A DNA stretch of 64,000 nt from Streptomyces guryensis (GTDB lineage: Bacteria > Actinomycetota > Actinomycetes > Streptomycetales > Streptomycetaceae), in assembly GCF_021261325.1 (NCBI RefSeq), contig NZ_JAJSBI010000024.1, positions 112,387-176,386 on the forward strand, written 5' to 3'. The first letter of the stretch is position 1. Each line of letters opens with the position of its first letter. The notes under the pieces were generated by a model, which saw only the letters and a program-made list of their open reading frames with translations, had not been told where the DNA came from and did no database searches. Below, piece after piece: positions 52,031 through 62,169 of this stretch. Both the position numbers and the translations under genes were made by a program.

Positions 52031-55000
52031 GTGAACAACATGATCGAGGAGTTCAGCGACACCACATCACCACTGGAACCGGTTGCCGTCGTCGGTATGG
52101 GCTGCCGATTCGCCGGCGGTGTTGATTCACCCGAGTCGTTCTGGCGCCTTCTGACCAGCGGACAGGACGCGATCAGCGAGGTACCACCGGAGCGATGGGC
52201 TGCCTACGCAGACGCTTCGCCGCGGAACGCCGCGGCCCTGCGCCGTGTCACCCGCCATGGTGGTTTCCTGGATGCCATCGAGGGATTCGATGCCGAATTC
52301 TTCGGCATCACCCCACGTGAGGCCGAGTTGATGGATCCGCAGCAGCGGGTTGTGCTGGAAGTCTCCTGGGAGGCACTCGAGCACGCCGGCATCCCCCCTC
52401 ACACACTCGCCGGCAGCGACACCGGGGTCTTCATCGGTGTCGGTTCCGACGACTACGGCCGGCGGATGCTGGAAGACCTCCCGGGTATCGAGGCATGGAC
52501 CGGCATCGGCGCGGCATTCTGCGCGGTCGCCAACCGGGTCTCGTACACACTCGATCTACGCGGGGCAAGCATGGCCGTCGACACTGCCTGCTCGGCCTCC
52601 CTCGTCGCCTTTCACCTCGCTCTTCAGGCGCTGCGCGCGGGCGAGTGCCCCATCGCGCTCGCGGGCGGCGTCAACATCATCGCGGGACCGGGCCTGACGA
52701 TGGTCCTCGATGCCGCCGGAGCTATCTCGCCCGACGGGCGCAGCAAGTCCTTCGATGCGGCCGCCGACGGATACGGCCGGGGCGAAGGCGCGGGAGTGGT
52801 GGTGCTCAAGCGGCTGTCGGACGCCCAGCGCGACGGCGACCGGATCCTTGCCGTCATCAGAGGCAGCGCGGTCCACCAGGACGGCCGCACCGACGGCATC
52901 ATGGCTCCGAGCGCCGAGGCCCAGGCGTACCTTCTGCGTCAGGCATACCGCAACGCGGGCGTGGCCCCGCACACCGTCGACTACGTCGAGGCGCACGGCA
53001 CCGGCACGAGGGCGGGCGATCCCATCGAAGCGACGGCGATGGCCGAGGTTTTCGGTGCCGGACGTCCCGCAGACATGCCGTGCCTGATCGGTTCGGTGAA
53101 GCCGAACATCGGCCATTTGGAGGCAGGCGCCGGTGTCGCCGGTGTGATCAAGACCGTGCTGGCCCTCCACCACGCGCACATACCGCCGCAGGCGAACTTC
53201 GAAGAGCCCAATCCGGCCATCCCCTGGGATCGGGCACGGCTGCGTGTCGTCGCCGAGGCGGTGCCCTGGCCAGCCAGTGACCACCCTCGCCGGGCAGGCG
53301 TCTCCGGCTACGGATATGGCGGCACCATCGGCCACATCGTCCTGGAACAGGCGCCAGGGACCGCCGGGCCGGAAGCTGCCGAGTCGACGCCGGACAGCGA
53401 TGCGGTCAACCTGTTTCCGATCTTCGCCGCCACCGAGGCGGGCGCCCGCGCCAACGCGGCCGCGCTCGCCGAGTGGCTGGTGGCCGATGGTGCGAACACA
53501 CCCCTCGACGACATATCCCGAACTCTCGCCGTGCACCGCAGCCCGGCACCGGTCAGGGCCGTGGTGCGGGCAGACAACTCCGACCAGCTCGTCACGCGCC
53601 TGCGGGCCTTCGCCGAGGGCGAAGCGGTTGACGGCACCGAGTCGGGGACGGCACTGCCCACCGCCGAACGGGGCGCGGTATGGGTGTTCTCCGGGCACGG
53701 CTCGCAGTGGACTGGCATGGGACGAGAACTGCTAGGTGTCGAACCGGCGTTCACGAAAGTCCTGGACGAGATCGAGCCAGTCTTTCTGGACGAGATGCGA
53801 TTCTCGCCCAGACAGGTCCTGGTCGACGGCGCTCTGCACGACGTGGACCGCATCCAGCCGATGATCTTCGCGATGCAAGTCGGGCTGGCTTCCGTATGGG
53901 GCGAGCGCGGGCTGGCACCGGCGGCCGTCATCGGTCACTCCGTAGGCGAGATCGCGGCGGCAGTCGTGTCCGGCATGCTCGGGCTGAGCGACGGCGCACG
54001 CCTGGTTTGCCGTCGCTCCGCGCTGCTGCGCCGTGTTGCGGGCAAGGGCGCGATGGCCATGGTCGACCTTCCCTTCAACGAGGTGGTGGACAGGCTCGTC
54101 GACCGCGTCGATGCGGCGGCCGCCATTTCGTCTTCTCCGACGTCGACCGTCGTTGCCGGCGACAACCATGCGATCGAGGCCCTGGCCGCACAGTGGGAGA
54201 GCGAGTCGTTGGTCGTGCGTCGAGTGGCGTCCGACGTTGCCTTCCACAGCGTTCATATGGACCCGTTGCTCCAGGAACTGTGCGAGGCCGCGGAGGGGCT
54301 CGCGATATCCGAGCCCCGACTGCCCGTCTACAACACCTCGCTGGACGATCCCCGGAGCACCGTCCCTCGCGACGGCGCCTACTGGTCCGGAAACCTCCGT
54401 AACCCGGTTCGCTTCACCCAGGCCGTGACCGCGGCTGTCGAGGACGGCTTCCGGGCCTTCGTCGAGGTTTCCGCCCATCCCGTGGTGGCCCATTCCATCA
54501 GGGAAACGCTGGACGAACTGGGCATCGAGGATGCCGTCGTCGCCCACACGTTGCGCCGCAACAGGCCCGAACGGGACACCCTGCTCGCCAATCTGGCGGC
54601 CCTGCACTGCCACGGTGTCCCCATCGACTGGGCTGCGTCCACCCGTGGCCGCCTCGCAGACCTGCCGCACACCGCCTGGCAGCACCGGCGCTTCTGGTAC
54701 GAGCGAGCCGGCGGATCCACCGGCGGCGGCACCCAGCACGACATCGACAGCCACACCCTGCTCGGTGGTCAGATCGCCGTCAACGGCATCACCCCCGCCC
54801 GGCTGTGGCAGACCTATCTGGACGCTTCCTGCCGCCCGTACCCGGGCGACCACCCGGTACAGGGAGTCGAAATCATCCCGGCAGCGGTGCTGCTGAACAC
54901 CTTCTTCACGGCCGCGGCCGAGGGCGGAGACGTTCCCGGACTGGCGGATGTGACGCTGCGTGTGCCGGTGGCGGTCAGCACGCCGCGCGAGGTCCAGGTT

Positions 55001-57304
55001 GTTCGGCAGGAGGGCACGGTGCGTCTGGCGTCCCGGATTCTGACGCCGGGCGCCGCCGACGCGGATGACGCGGACGCCTCGTGGCTGACGCACACCACAG
55101 CCGTGGTCTCACCCGGCATGGCGGTGGGCGAGCAGACCTTGGATGTCCGAGCACTGCGGGACCGACTCGTGGAGGTCCTCGAGAACGATTTCGTCATCGA
55201 CCGGCTCGCGGGCGTGGGAGTGGCCGCCATGGGCTTCCCATGGGAGGTCCGGGAACTGCGGCGCGCCGACGGAGAACTCTTCGGAATCGTGTCGGCGCGG
55301 CCCCATGCCGGGCCGCCCGGCTCCTGGGCCTCCGTGCTCGATGCCGCCCTCTCCGCCGCCTCGGTGGTCTTCCCCGGCGAGCCCGTTCTCCGGATGCCCG
55401 CGCACATCCGCGAAGCCGCCGTCCTGGGCAGCTGTCCGGCGGAGGTACTGCTGCATGTGAAAACGGTCGACGACGCCACCGCGGCCGACAGTGTCGATGT
55501 CACCATCGCCGCCCCGGACGGACGGGCACTGGCCCGGCTGAGCGGGCTACGTTACTGCATGCTGGACAGCGACCTCGGGGTCACGGCCAGTCCGCGCCGT
55601 CTCGTCAGCGAATTGGCCTGGCGCCCCATGCACATAGCGGACGACCAGCCGCGCGACCGTAAACCGGTGACATCGGCCGTCATCGTGGGTGACCGCGTAA
55701 CGGGCCCGCTGCTCGGCGAGGCCCTTTCCGGTGCCGGTCTGCCGTGGACCGTGCTGGACTCACCCGAGGAGTTGGCCGACCTGCGTGAGACGCTCACCTC
55801 CGGCACGGCTGTGCTCGTGGTGCCGGAGCGGGCTGGCGGCGACGGGACGATAAGCGGCGCCGCGGTCGACGCGACCTGGCTGCTCACGCGTACGCTCAAG
55901 TTGCTCGCGGCTTCGGGGGCCGCCGTACAACCGCGCCTGTGGTGCATCACCCGCGGTGTGCGGGAGTCCCTCGGGGCCGCTTCCCTGGGAGATGCCCCGT
56001 TGTGGGGTCTGGGCCGGGTCATCGGCGGTGAGCATCCCGAACTGTGGGGCGGCATCGTCGACTTGCCCGAGGTGCCTGAACCGAAGACGCTGACGGCACT
56101 GATCGAGGTCATACGGGCCCAGCCGACCGAAGATCTCGTCGCTCTGCGTGGAACCCACGCAGAGGTTGCTCGACTCGCGCCGATCGATCGGGAGCCGACG
56201 CGTGCTTCGCTGGAGTGCCGCCCCGACGCCACTTACCTGATCACAGGTGGGCTTGGCGCCCTCGGTCTCGAAGTAGCTGCCTGGCTGGCGGGACGCGGTG
56301 CCCGCCGACTGGTCTTGGCCGGTCGCCGCAGGCTGCCGCCGCGTACGGCGTGGGATGGGCAGACCGACCCCGGAATCCGCCGGCAGATCGAGGCGGTGCG
56401 AGCCCTGGAGGGGCTCGGTGTCACCGTCCGGATCGTGGCGGTCGACATCGCGGACGCCGAGGCAGTGGCAGCGGCGCTGTCTCCGCAAGCCCTCGACCTC
56501 CCTCCGATCGGTGGGGTGGTCCATGCCGCCGGCGTCTTGGACAACCGCATGGCTGTGACCCTCGACGAGCAGTCACTGGTCCAGGTGATGCGGCCGAAGG
56601 TGGCGGGAGCGCTGGTACTGCATGAACTGTTCGCACCCGGCAGCCTGGACTTCTTCACGTTGTTCTCCTCCTGCGGCCAGTTGCTCGGCCTCACCGGCCA
56701 AGCCGGCTACGCGTCCGGAAACGCGTTCCTGGACGCACTGGCCACCCACCGCAGAGCACTCGGCGACAACATCGTCAGCTTCGCCTGGACCTCGTGGCGC
56801 GGGTTGGGCATGTCCACATCGTCGCAGGTCATTGACGCGGAGCTTGAGGCTCGCGGCACCACGGACATCTCCGCCGAGGAGGCGTTCCGCAGTTGGGAGT
56901 TCGCCTCTCGCTACGACTCGCCCTACTTCGCCGTCCTGCGCACCGTTGGACCGGCGCCCTCGGCGGCCCGTCCCCTGCTCCTTGCCGAGCTGGTCTCGGA
57001 GAGCGGTGAGCCCGCCGACGAGCAAACGACGGAAGGGGGATGGACGTTGCCGGCGCCGGAGAAACTGCACGACGTGCTCGTGGACAAGGTGCGGGGTCTA
57101 GTCGCGGCCGAGACGAAGTGCGCGCCGCTGGCCTGTGACGTACGGCGCCCGCTGCGGGAGATGGGCCTGGATTCGGTGATGACCCTGGTCATCAGGCGCC
57201 GACTGGAGAAACTCTTCGGTCTCTCCCTGCCGGCCACCCTGTTGTGGGACCGACCCACGGTGACCGATATCGCCGACTATCTCGCACAGCGTCTCTCGCA
57301 CTGA
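52031..57304 (+). CDS. Iterative type I PKS of 6-methylsalicylic acid synthase type, KS-AT-DH(TH)-KR-ACP
   Basis: 1757 residues from GTG 52031, which lies 5 bases after GGAGG (ATG 52019 and ATG 52040 are alternatives). KS: Cys187 in DTACSAS, His322, His362. AT: GHSVGE Ser about 637; AFHS signature for malonyl-CoA. DH/TH domain about 905-1180: His941 in HPVQGVEIIP and Asp near 1104. KR about 1400-1590: GGLGALG, Tyr about 1560 in QAGYASGN. ACP Ser about 1715 in MGLDSV. No ER and no terminal thioesterase. Size, order and the KR match bacterial 6-methylsalicylate synthases such as ChlB1 and differ from orsellinate synthases, which lack KR action. Product predicted: 6-methylsalicylic acid from four acetate units. 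Confidence 0.92.
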   Translation: MNNMIEEFSDTTSPLEPVAVVGMGCRFAGGVDSPESFWRLLTSGQDAISEVPPERWAAYADASPRNAAALRRVTRHGGFLDAIEGFDAEFFGITPREAELMDPQQRVVLEVSWEALEHAGIPPHTLAGSDTGVFIGVGSDDYGRRMLEDLPGIEAWTGIGAAFCAVANRVSYTLDLRGASMAVDTACSASLVAFHLALQALRAGECPIALAGGVNIIAGPGLTMVLDAAGAISPDGRSKSFDAAADGYGRGEGAGVVVLKRLSDAQRDGDRILAVIRGSAVHQDGRTDGIMAPSAEAQAYLLRQAYRNAGVAPHTVDYVEAHGTGTRAGDPIEATAMAEVFGAGRPADMPCLIGSVKPNIGHLEAGAGVAGVIKTVLALHHAHIPPQANFEEPNPAIPWDRARLRVVAEAVPWPASDHPRRAGVSGYGYGGTIGHIVLEQAPGTAGPEAAESTPDSDAVNLFPIFAATEAGARANAAALAEWLVADGANTPLDDISRTLAVHRSPAPVRAVVRADNSDQLVTRLRAFAEGEAVDGTESGTALPTAERGAVWVFSGHGSQWTGMGRELLGVEPAFTKVLDEIEPVFLDEMRFSPRQVLVDGALHDVDRIQPMIFAMQVGLASVWGERGLAPAAVIGHSVGEIAAAVVSGMLGLSDGARLVCRRSALLRRVAGKGAMAMVDLPFNEVVDRLVDRVDAAAAISSSPTSTVVAGDNHAIEALAAQWESESLVVRRVASDVAFHSVHMDPLLQELCEAAEGLAISEPRLPVYNTSLDDPRSTVPRDGAYWSGNLRNPVRFTQAVTAAVEDGFRAFVEVSAHPVVAHSIRETLDELGIEDAVVAHTLRRNRPERDTLLANLAALHCHGVPIDWAASTRGRLADLPHTAWQHRRFWYERAGGSTGGGTQHDIDSHTLLGGQIAVNGITPARLWQTYLDASCRPYPGDHPVQGVEIIPAAVLLNTFFTAAAEGGDVPGLADVTLRVPVAVSTPREVQVVRQEGTVRLASRILTPGAADADDADASWLTHTTAVVSPGMAVGEQTLDVRALRDRLVEVLENDFVIDRLAGVGVAAMGFPWEVRELRRADGELFGIVSARPHAGPPGSWASVLDAALSAASVVFPGEPVLRMPAHIREAAVLGSCPAEVLLHVKTVDDATAADSVDVTIAAPDGRALARLSGLRYCMLDSDLGVTASPRRLVSELAWRPMHIADDQPRDRKPVTSAVIVGDRVTGPLLGEALSGAGLPWTVLDSPEELADLRETLTSGTAVLVVPERAGGDGTISGAAVDATWLLTRTLKLLAASGAAVQPRLWCITRGVRESLGAASLGDAPLWGLGRVIGGEHPELWGGIVDLPEVPEPKTLTALIEVIRAQPTEDLVALRGTHAEVARLAPIDREPTRASLECRPDATYLITGGLGALGLEVAAWLAGRGARRLVLAGRRRLPPRTAWDGQTDPGIRRQIEAVRALEGLGVTVRIVAVDIADAEAVAAALSPQALDLPPIGGVVHAAGVLDNRMAVTLDEQSLVQVMRPKVAGALVLHELFAPGSLDFFTLFSSCGQLLGLTGQAGYASGNAFLDALATHRRALGDNIVSFAWTSWRGLGMSTSSQVIDAELEARGTTDISAEEAFRSWEFASRYDSPYFAVLRTVGPAPSAARPLLLAELVSESGEPADEQTTEGGWTLPAPEKLHDVLVDKVRGLVAAETKCAPLACDVRRPLREMGLDSVMTLVIRRRLEKLFGLSLPATLLWDRPTVTDIADYLAQRLSH

Positions 57305-57512
57305 CCGCATCGCCGATTCCGGCGGAAGATCCGTGGGCGGCGCGTCACGGCGGGATTTCGACGGAATCCTCGCATGCATTCCGGCAACTGGTACCCGCAA
57401 TTGGCCCAGGACGAACTGAGCGACCGGAGGCCGGAGTTCAGTGACCGTCGGCGGCTGCGGGTTCAGGTACCGCCAGGAGTCATGAAAGTCAAGGAGAGGA
57501 CTACCACACCGT

Positions 57513-58466
57513 ATGTCTGTTACGGCTCTGTCCCCGTCGGCTCGTCAGCGCGGAGCGGACGAGGTGCCGACTCCACCGGATCACAACGGGCAGGTGACGC
57601 TGAGCGTTTCCGCCGGTGAACTGTCCCGTTGCCGTTTCCTGGTCTCGCCGCTACTGGAGGTGCTGGCGGCGGGTGCGGTCTTGTGCGGGCAGCATGCAGC
57701 CTCCAGCGGGTGGCGCCGCCGCAATCCGCTGCTCGAAAAACGGCTTGCGCCCAAACTCCCCCAGGCCGTGGTGCAGCACCGGATCCGGCTGGTGGCAGAA
57801 GAACTACTCCATATGAGAACCGCCCGAAGCCAGCGGGACGCCGACTTCTCGGCCCTGGGGCCACTGGAGGAATCAGCGCGCGAGTTCTTCGAAGACTGTC
57901 TCCACCACGACTGGCCAAGGATCCGGACGGCCCTTGAGTCCGACGTCGCACAGCGCGCCCACAGCCTGGCTGCGCGCGGCGTCCGTCAAGTCGTCGACAG
58001 CCTGCCCGGCCTGACCCTTCGTGAAGTCCCCAGGGATTCTGGTCGCAACGAACGCGGGCTGATCCTGGTGCCCTCCGTCTTCCAGAAGACGCGTGCGATC
58101 CTCACGAACGAATGGGGATCGGTGGTCACCTACGCAGTACCCGGACAGCAACGGCTCTGGGACGACCCCGAAGCAGCTGTCCCTGCCCAGCTGGCCACAT
58201 TGCTCGGCCGTGGTCGCGCGGCAGCGCTTCTCAACATAGGTATCGGCTGTGGGACCAACGAACTGGCAGCTCGGCTCGCCGTCAGTCCGGGTACCGCCTC
58301 AGTGCATGTGACCGCTCTACGAAATGGTGGCCTGGTTGCCACACATCGCGTCGGCAAAGCGGTCATGCATGTCCTGACACCCGTCGGCTCGGCCCTCATC
58401 GCTGCGCAAATCAGCGTAGACCCAATTGAGTTGCCGGGACATTTTGATGGGAAGCCAAATAGATAG
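57513..58466 (+). CDS. ArsR-like winged-helix regulator with large N-terminal domain
   Basis: A 317-residue protein. The last 80 residues form a winged helix (LLNIGIGCGTNELAARLAVSPGTASVHVTALRNGGLV, then VGKAVMHVLTPVGSALI), and the N-terminal part (SRCRFLVSPLLEVLAAGAVL) resembles the DUF5937-type domain often joined to ArsR-like helices in actinomycetes. No metal-binding Cys set is visible. ATG 57513 has GGAGAGGAC upstream at long spacing. It probably regulates block III. Confidence 0.85.
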   Translation: MSVTALSPSARQRGADEVPTPPDHNGQVTLSVSAGELSRCRFLVSPLLEVLAAGAVLCGQHAASSGWRRRNPLLEKRLAPKLPQAVVQHRIRLVAEELLHMRTARSQRDADFSALGPLEESAREFFEDCLHHDWPRIRTALESDVAQRAHSLAARGVRQVVDSLPGLTLREVPRDSGRNERGLILVPSVFQKTRAILTNEWGSVVTYAVPGQQRLWDDPEAAVPAQLATLLGRGRAAALLNIGIGCGTNELAARLAVSPGTASVHVTALRNGGLVATHRVGKAVMHVLTPVGSALIAAQISVDPIELPGHFDGKPNR

Positions 58467-58596
58467 CTCGCCAGCAACGGAGTCCCTAAAGTAGCGCCTG
58501 GAAGGTCATCAAGCCTTCAACCTACACCAACGCCTTTGCCGCTACGGCCATCAAAGGGCTGGCCCGTCAAATCCGCGCTACCTCGCTGGAGAAGCC

Positions 58597-59619
58597 ATGA
58601 CCGCCGCATCCGCCACCACCAGCTGGACGATTACGCCGGAATTCACGTTCACCGACGCCGAGCGCACAGCTTTGGAAGAAGCCCTCGGTACAGTCATCGC
58701 CAACCCGTACCGCCTGTACGACGCGCACCTGTTCCAGATCAACGCGCTCATCGCAAGCGGCGCGGTACCACAGCGATTCCGGAACTACATCGAGTCACTC
58801 CCCACGCGCGACCGCACTGCCGAGCCCGTAGTCGTCCTGAAGAACGTACCGTACGACCGAGACGTGCCCATATTCGACTTCGACCAGCCGGTTCGCTCCA
58901 AGTACGAGCTGAAGACCACATTTCTTGCCGAGGGTTTCCTCGCACTGTTCGCCCAGCTCGCCGGCACCCCTGCCATCGGCTACGTCAACGTCAATGACGG
59001 CGACGTGTACCAGGACATCTACCCGCAGCGTCGACTGCAGTCCAGCCAGTCGCAGAAGGCCCTGAACCAGATCCATTTCCACAAAGACCTGGCCAACCAC
59101 TTCGTCCGCCCGGACCAGGTCTACATGGTGGGTATGCGCAGTAACCCGGCGAACGAGGTGTACACCTCGTTCGTCAGGAACATCGACGTCATCTCCTCCT
59201 TCACCGAGTCAGAACTCGAACTGCTGCGCAGCCGTGAGTTCTACACCCCGTTCGACGACCTGAGTACGATGGGCGGCGGCCGAGTCGAGCTCGGCGAGGC
59301 GGATCGGCATCCGATCATCGGCGGCGAGGACGACCTGCGCTATTTCGAGAATCGCACGGTCGGTGTCTCCGATGCAGCGAAGGCCATCGTCCCCAAGGTC
59401 ACGGAGACCCTGCATGCGCTCAAGCAGCGGGTCTTCATCGAGCCCGGTGACTTCGTCGTCACCTACAACAACCACACGGTGCACGCGAAGGAAGTCATCA
59501 ACGTCGGCGACCCGGACGCGTTGAAGACGCGCTGGATCATCAAGACAGTCAACGTGGACGACGTTTCTCCACATCGCCGGCACCTGGTTCCCGGGACCGA
59601 GCACCTCATCAACGGCTAA
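58597..59619 (+). CDS. Fe(II)/2-oxoglutarate-dependent oxygenase, TauD/VioC-like
   Basis: A 340-residue oxygenase. The iron triad fits HKD in IHFHKDLAN (about residues 167-169) and His in YNNHTVHAKE; Arg in TRWIIKTV binds 2-oxoglutarate. Sequence style (VVVLKNVP, LFAQLAGTPAIGY, GDFVVTYNNHTVHA) is that of the clavaminate synthase/VioC/AsnO branch, which often hydroxylates amino acids. ATG 58597 follows GGAGAAG. Substrate unknown; an amino-acid or ring-derived acid is possible. Confidence 0.87.
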   Translation: MTAASATTSWTITPEFTFTDAERTALEEALGTVIANPYRLYDAHLFQINALIASGAVPQRFRNYIESLPTRDRTAEPVVVLKNVPYDRDVPIFDFDQPVRSKYELKTTFLAEGFLALFAQLAGTPAIGYVNVNDGDVYQDIYPQRRLQSSQSQKALNQIHFHKDLANHFVRPDQVYMVGMRSNPANEVYTSFVRNIDVISSFTESELELLRSREFYTPFDDLSTMGGGRVELGEADRHPIIGGEDDLRYFENRTVGVSDAAKAIVPKVTETLHALKQRVFIEPGDFVVTYNNHTVHAKEVINVGDPDALKTRWIIKTVNVDDVSPHRRHLVPGTEHLING

Positions 59620-59632
59620 CCCAGGTCGTGTC

Positions 59633-59656
59633 GCGTCGGGCCCTGGGGCCCGACGC
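59633..59656. terminator. Hairpin terminator
   Basis: A perfect 10-bp inverted repeat (GCGTCGGGCC and its complement) with loop CTGG, 13 bp after the stop of the 2-oxoglutarate oxygenase gene. It may limit readthrough into the SDR gene. Confidence 0.75.
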
Positions 59657-59697
59657 AGTCCCCTTGCTCTCGGTGAATCGTTCATAGGAGGCTGGTT

Positions 59698-60432
59698 TTG
59701 GACGGAACGAAGAATCCCGAGCACGTCGTTATTGTCGGCGGTAGCTCCGGTATGGGATTTGCCCTTGCCGAAAGGCTTCTCGCGACCGGGAATTCGGTCA
59801 CGATTGTCGGACGTTCTCCCGAGAGGATCAAGGAGGCCCGGGTAAAACTCGGAGACCCCTCAAAACTGTACGCGATCGCCGCGGACTCAACACGCGAGGA
59901 CGACGTGGAGCGGTTGTTCGGCACGGTCGGTGAAATAAACCACATCGTGTCCACCGCTGCCGACCTGACCGGCGCCTACTCTGCAATCTCGACGATGGAT
60001 ATCGCGCATGCGCGTCGCATTATCGACTCAAAGGTCGTAGCGCCGCTTCTGTTGGCCAAGCACGGCCATTCACACATCGTCGACGGCGGTTCGATCTCTT
60101 TTACTTCCGGGATCGCGGCGTACCGTCCTTCACCTACCGGGTCGGTTGTAGCCGCCGTCAACGGGGCAATCGAGTCCCTCGTCTACGCCCTCGCGCTCGA
60201 ACTCGCTCCCATACGTGTGAACGCCGTTTCTCCAGGATGGGTCGACACGCCTTTCTGGGATGCGGCGGCCGGCGAGAAGAAGGCCGCCACCCTTGACGCC
60301 ATGGCCAAGCGCCTGCCGGTCGGAAAGGTGGGAAAGGCAGCAGATCTGGCACAGGCCTTTGAATCGATCATGCGTAACAGCTTCATCTCCGGAACCGTGG
60401 TGCACGTGGACGGTGGTCATCGCTTGATCTGA
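59698..60432 (+). CDS. Atypical SDR lacking the catalytic YxxxK (copy 3)
   Basis: A 244-residue SDR-like protein with GGSSGMGFALAERLL for NAD(P), ISFTSGIAAYRPS, and AAVNGAIESLV where YxxxK should be; C-terminal PIRVNAVSPGWVDTPFWD. The AAVNGAIE text is the same as in 34001-34687 of block II. TTG 59698 has AGGAGG 6 bases upstream. It lies between oxygenase genes and is probably part of block III. It may be a non-redox SDR or use another acid/base. Confidence 0.85.
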   Translation: MDGTKNPEHVVIVGGSSGMGFALAERLLATGNSVTIVGRSPERIKEARVKLGDPSKLYAIAADSTREDDVERLFGTVGEINHIVSTAADLTGAYSAISTMDIAHARRIIDSKVVAPLLLAKHGHSHIVDGGSISFTSGIAAYRPSPTGSVVAAVNGAIESLVYALALELAPIRVNAVSPGWVDTPFWDAAAGEKKAATLDAMAKRLPVGKVGKAADLAQAFESIMRNSFISGTVVHVDGGHRLI

Positions 60433-60469
60433 TTTCCAACGCGCCCTCCTAGAGAATGGGTGATCGGTC

Positions 60470-62146
60470 GTGGGGACCCTTCAAGGAAGAGATGTCGACG
60501 TGATGATTGTGGGAGCGGGTCCGACTGGTCTCGCTACCGCGATCGAACTTGGGAGCCGGAACCTCCGGTGCCTTGTCGTTGACCGAGATGACAGAGCCGG
60601 GTACTCGCCACGCGCGAAGATCGTGAACGTCCGCACACGCGAGCACCTCCGGCGCTGGGGGATCGCGGATGAATTGAAGCACAGCTCGCCACTTGAGCCT
60701 GACCACCCATCCACCGCCGTCTTTGTCACGAGGATGAACGGTCACCTTCTGGCTCGCTTCAACAATGCGATGAACGGCGACTGTGTGCGCAACAACCTCT
60801 ACTCCGAAGAAGCGCAATGGGTCCCACAATACGTGCTGGAAGACGTATTGCGCAGGCACGTGCGGTCACTTCCGGGGATAGAAGTTGCGCTTTCTCATGA
60901 ACTCACCGGTGCCAGCCAGAACGACGAGGGCGTCACGGCACGGATACAGAACTGCGAAACAAGGGAAGACAGCGAGATCCACTGTCGATTTCTGGTCGGC
61001 GCCGATGGGGCCGGTAGTCGCACGCGTGAAATCATCGGCGCGACGATGATGGGGCAGCAGTCTCTGTCGCAAAACTGCACCATCGTCTTTCGTGCGCCGG
61101 AGCTGGCGGACCGGCATCTCCATGGCCGCGCAATCATGTATTGGATGGTGAACGAGGACACGCCCGGTCTGCTCGGCCCCATGAGCAGTGACGGGTTGTG
61201 GTTCTTCACGGCGACAAGGTTGCCCCACGGCAGTCTCGCGGGAGTCGACCTAGTCGATCTGATCCGTCGTACGACCGGCATCCATGAGCTGGACATCGAG
61301 ATCGTGGGCGCTGATCCGTGGGATGCCCGCAGCCTCGTCGCTGATCGTTACTCGGCGGGACGGGTGTTCCTTGCCGGCGACGCATGCCATCTCAATCCCC
61401 CGCACGGCGGATTCGGTATGAACATGGGAATCGGCGATGCGGTCGACCTGGGATGGAAGATTGCGGCCACCCTGCAAGGTTGGGGTGGTATGGAGTTGCT
61501 CACCACCTATGAAATCGAACGCCGAGTGGTTCATGAAAGAACGATCGACGAGGCAGTCACCTATCACAACACATTTGGCAATCGACTCCTCCGTCCAGGC
61601 ATGGAGGACGCCGGACCGATAGGCGAGACGACGAGACAGGAGGTGGGAGACCTGATTGAATCCACGAAAATCTTCGACTTCAAGACACTCGGAATCGTGC
61701 TGGGTTCACACTACAGGCACTCGCCCATTGTCGTACCGGATGGCAGTGAACCACCTGCCGAAAGCACCATCACTTACACGCCCTCGGCACATCCCGGGTG
61801 CCTGGCTCCGCATCTGTGGCTGGCAGACGGGTCCTCGCTGTACGACCATTTCGGATCAGGCTTCAGCTTCCTGGTGACGTCAGGCCGGCGAGAAGCTGCT
61901 GAACCGATACTGGCTGTGGCTCGAGAAAACGGTCTTCCGCTGAAGTTGGTCGCTCCCGACGACGGTCGCCTGGCGGAGCGCTACGAGGCGCGATACGTCC
62001 TGATCCGCCCGGATCAACACGTCGCTTGGCGCGGCCATGAAATGCCCGACGACCTCAACGGGTTGCTGGAGCGCGTCTGTGGCGGATTTTCGCCCGCCGT
62101 CTTGGATGCGCCTTCCTCGGCTCCTCTGCAGCCTCTCACCTCGTAA
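60470..62146 (+). CDS. FAD-dependent aromatic hydroxylase (class A flavoprotein)
   Basis: 558 residues from GTG 60470 (ATG 60503 possible). FAD motifs: MIVGAGPTGLATAIEL, LVGADGAGSRTRE, and GDACHLNPPHGGFGMNMG. A thioredoxin-like C-terminal domain is present, as in phenol/resorcinol- and MhpA/PgaE-type hydroxylases. These hydroxylate phenolic rings, sometimes with decarboxylation. Directly followed by an extradiol dioxygenase gene 23 bp downstream. With 6-methylsalicylate as substrate, ortho or decarboxylative hydroxylation would give a catechol for that dioxygenase (inference). Confidence 0.9.
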   Translation: MGTLQGRDVDVMIVGAGPTGLATAIELGSRNLRCLVVDRDDRAGYSPRAKIVNVRTREHLRRWGIADELKHSSPLEPDHPSTAVFVTRMNGHLLARFNNAMNGDCVRNNLYSEEAQWVPQYVLEDVLRRHVRSLPGIEVALSHELTGASQNDEGVTARIQNCETREDSEIHCRFLVGADGAGSRTREIIGATMMGQQSLSQNCTIVFRAPELADRHLHGRAIMYWMVNEDTPGLLGPMSSDGLWFFTATRLPHGSLAGVDLVDLIRRTTGIHELDIEIVGADPWDARSLVADRYSAGRVFLAGDACHLNPPHGGFGMNMGIGDAVDLGWKIAATLQGWGGMELLTTYEIERRVVHERTIDEAVTYHNTFGNRLLRPGMEDAGPIGETTRQEVGDLIESTKIFDFKTLGIVLGSHYRHSPIVVPDGSEPPAESTITYTPSAHPGCLAPHLWLADGSSLYDHFGSGFSFLVTSGRREAAEPILAVARENGLPLKLVAPDDGRLAERYEARYVLIRPDQHVAWRGHEMPDDLNGLLERVCGGFSPAVLDAPSSAPLQPLTS

Positions 62147-62169
62147 CAGCTTCCGCATGGAGTGTGCAG

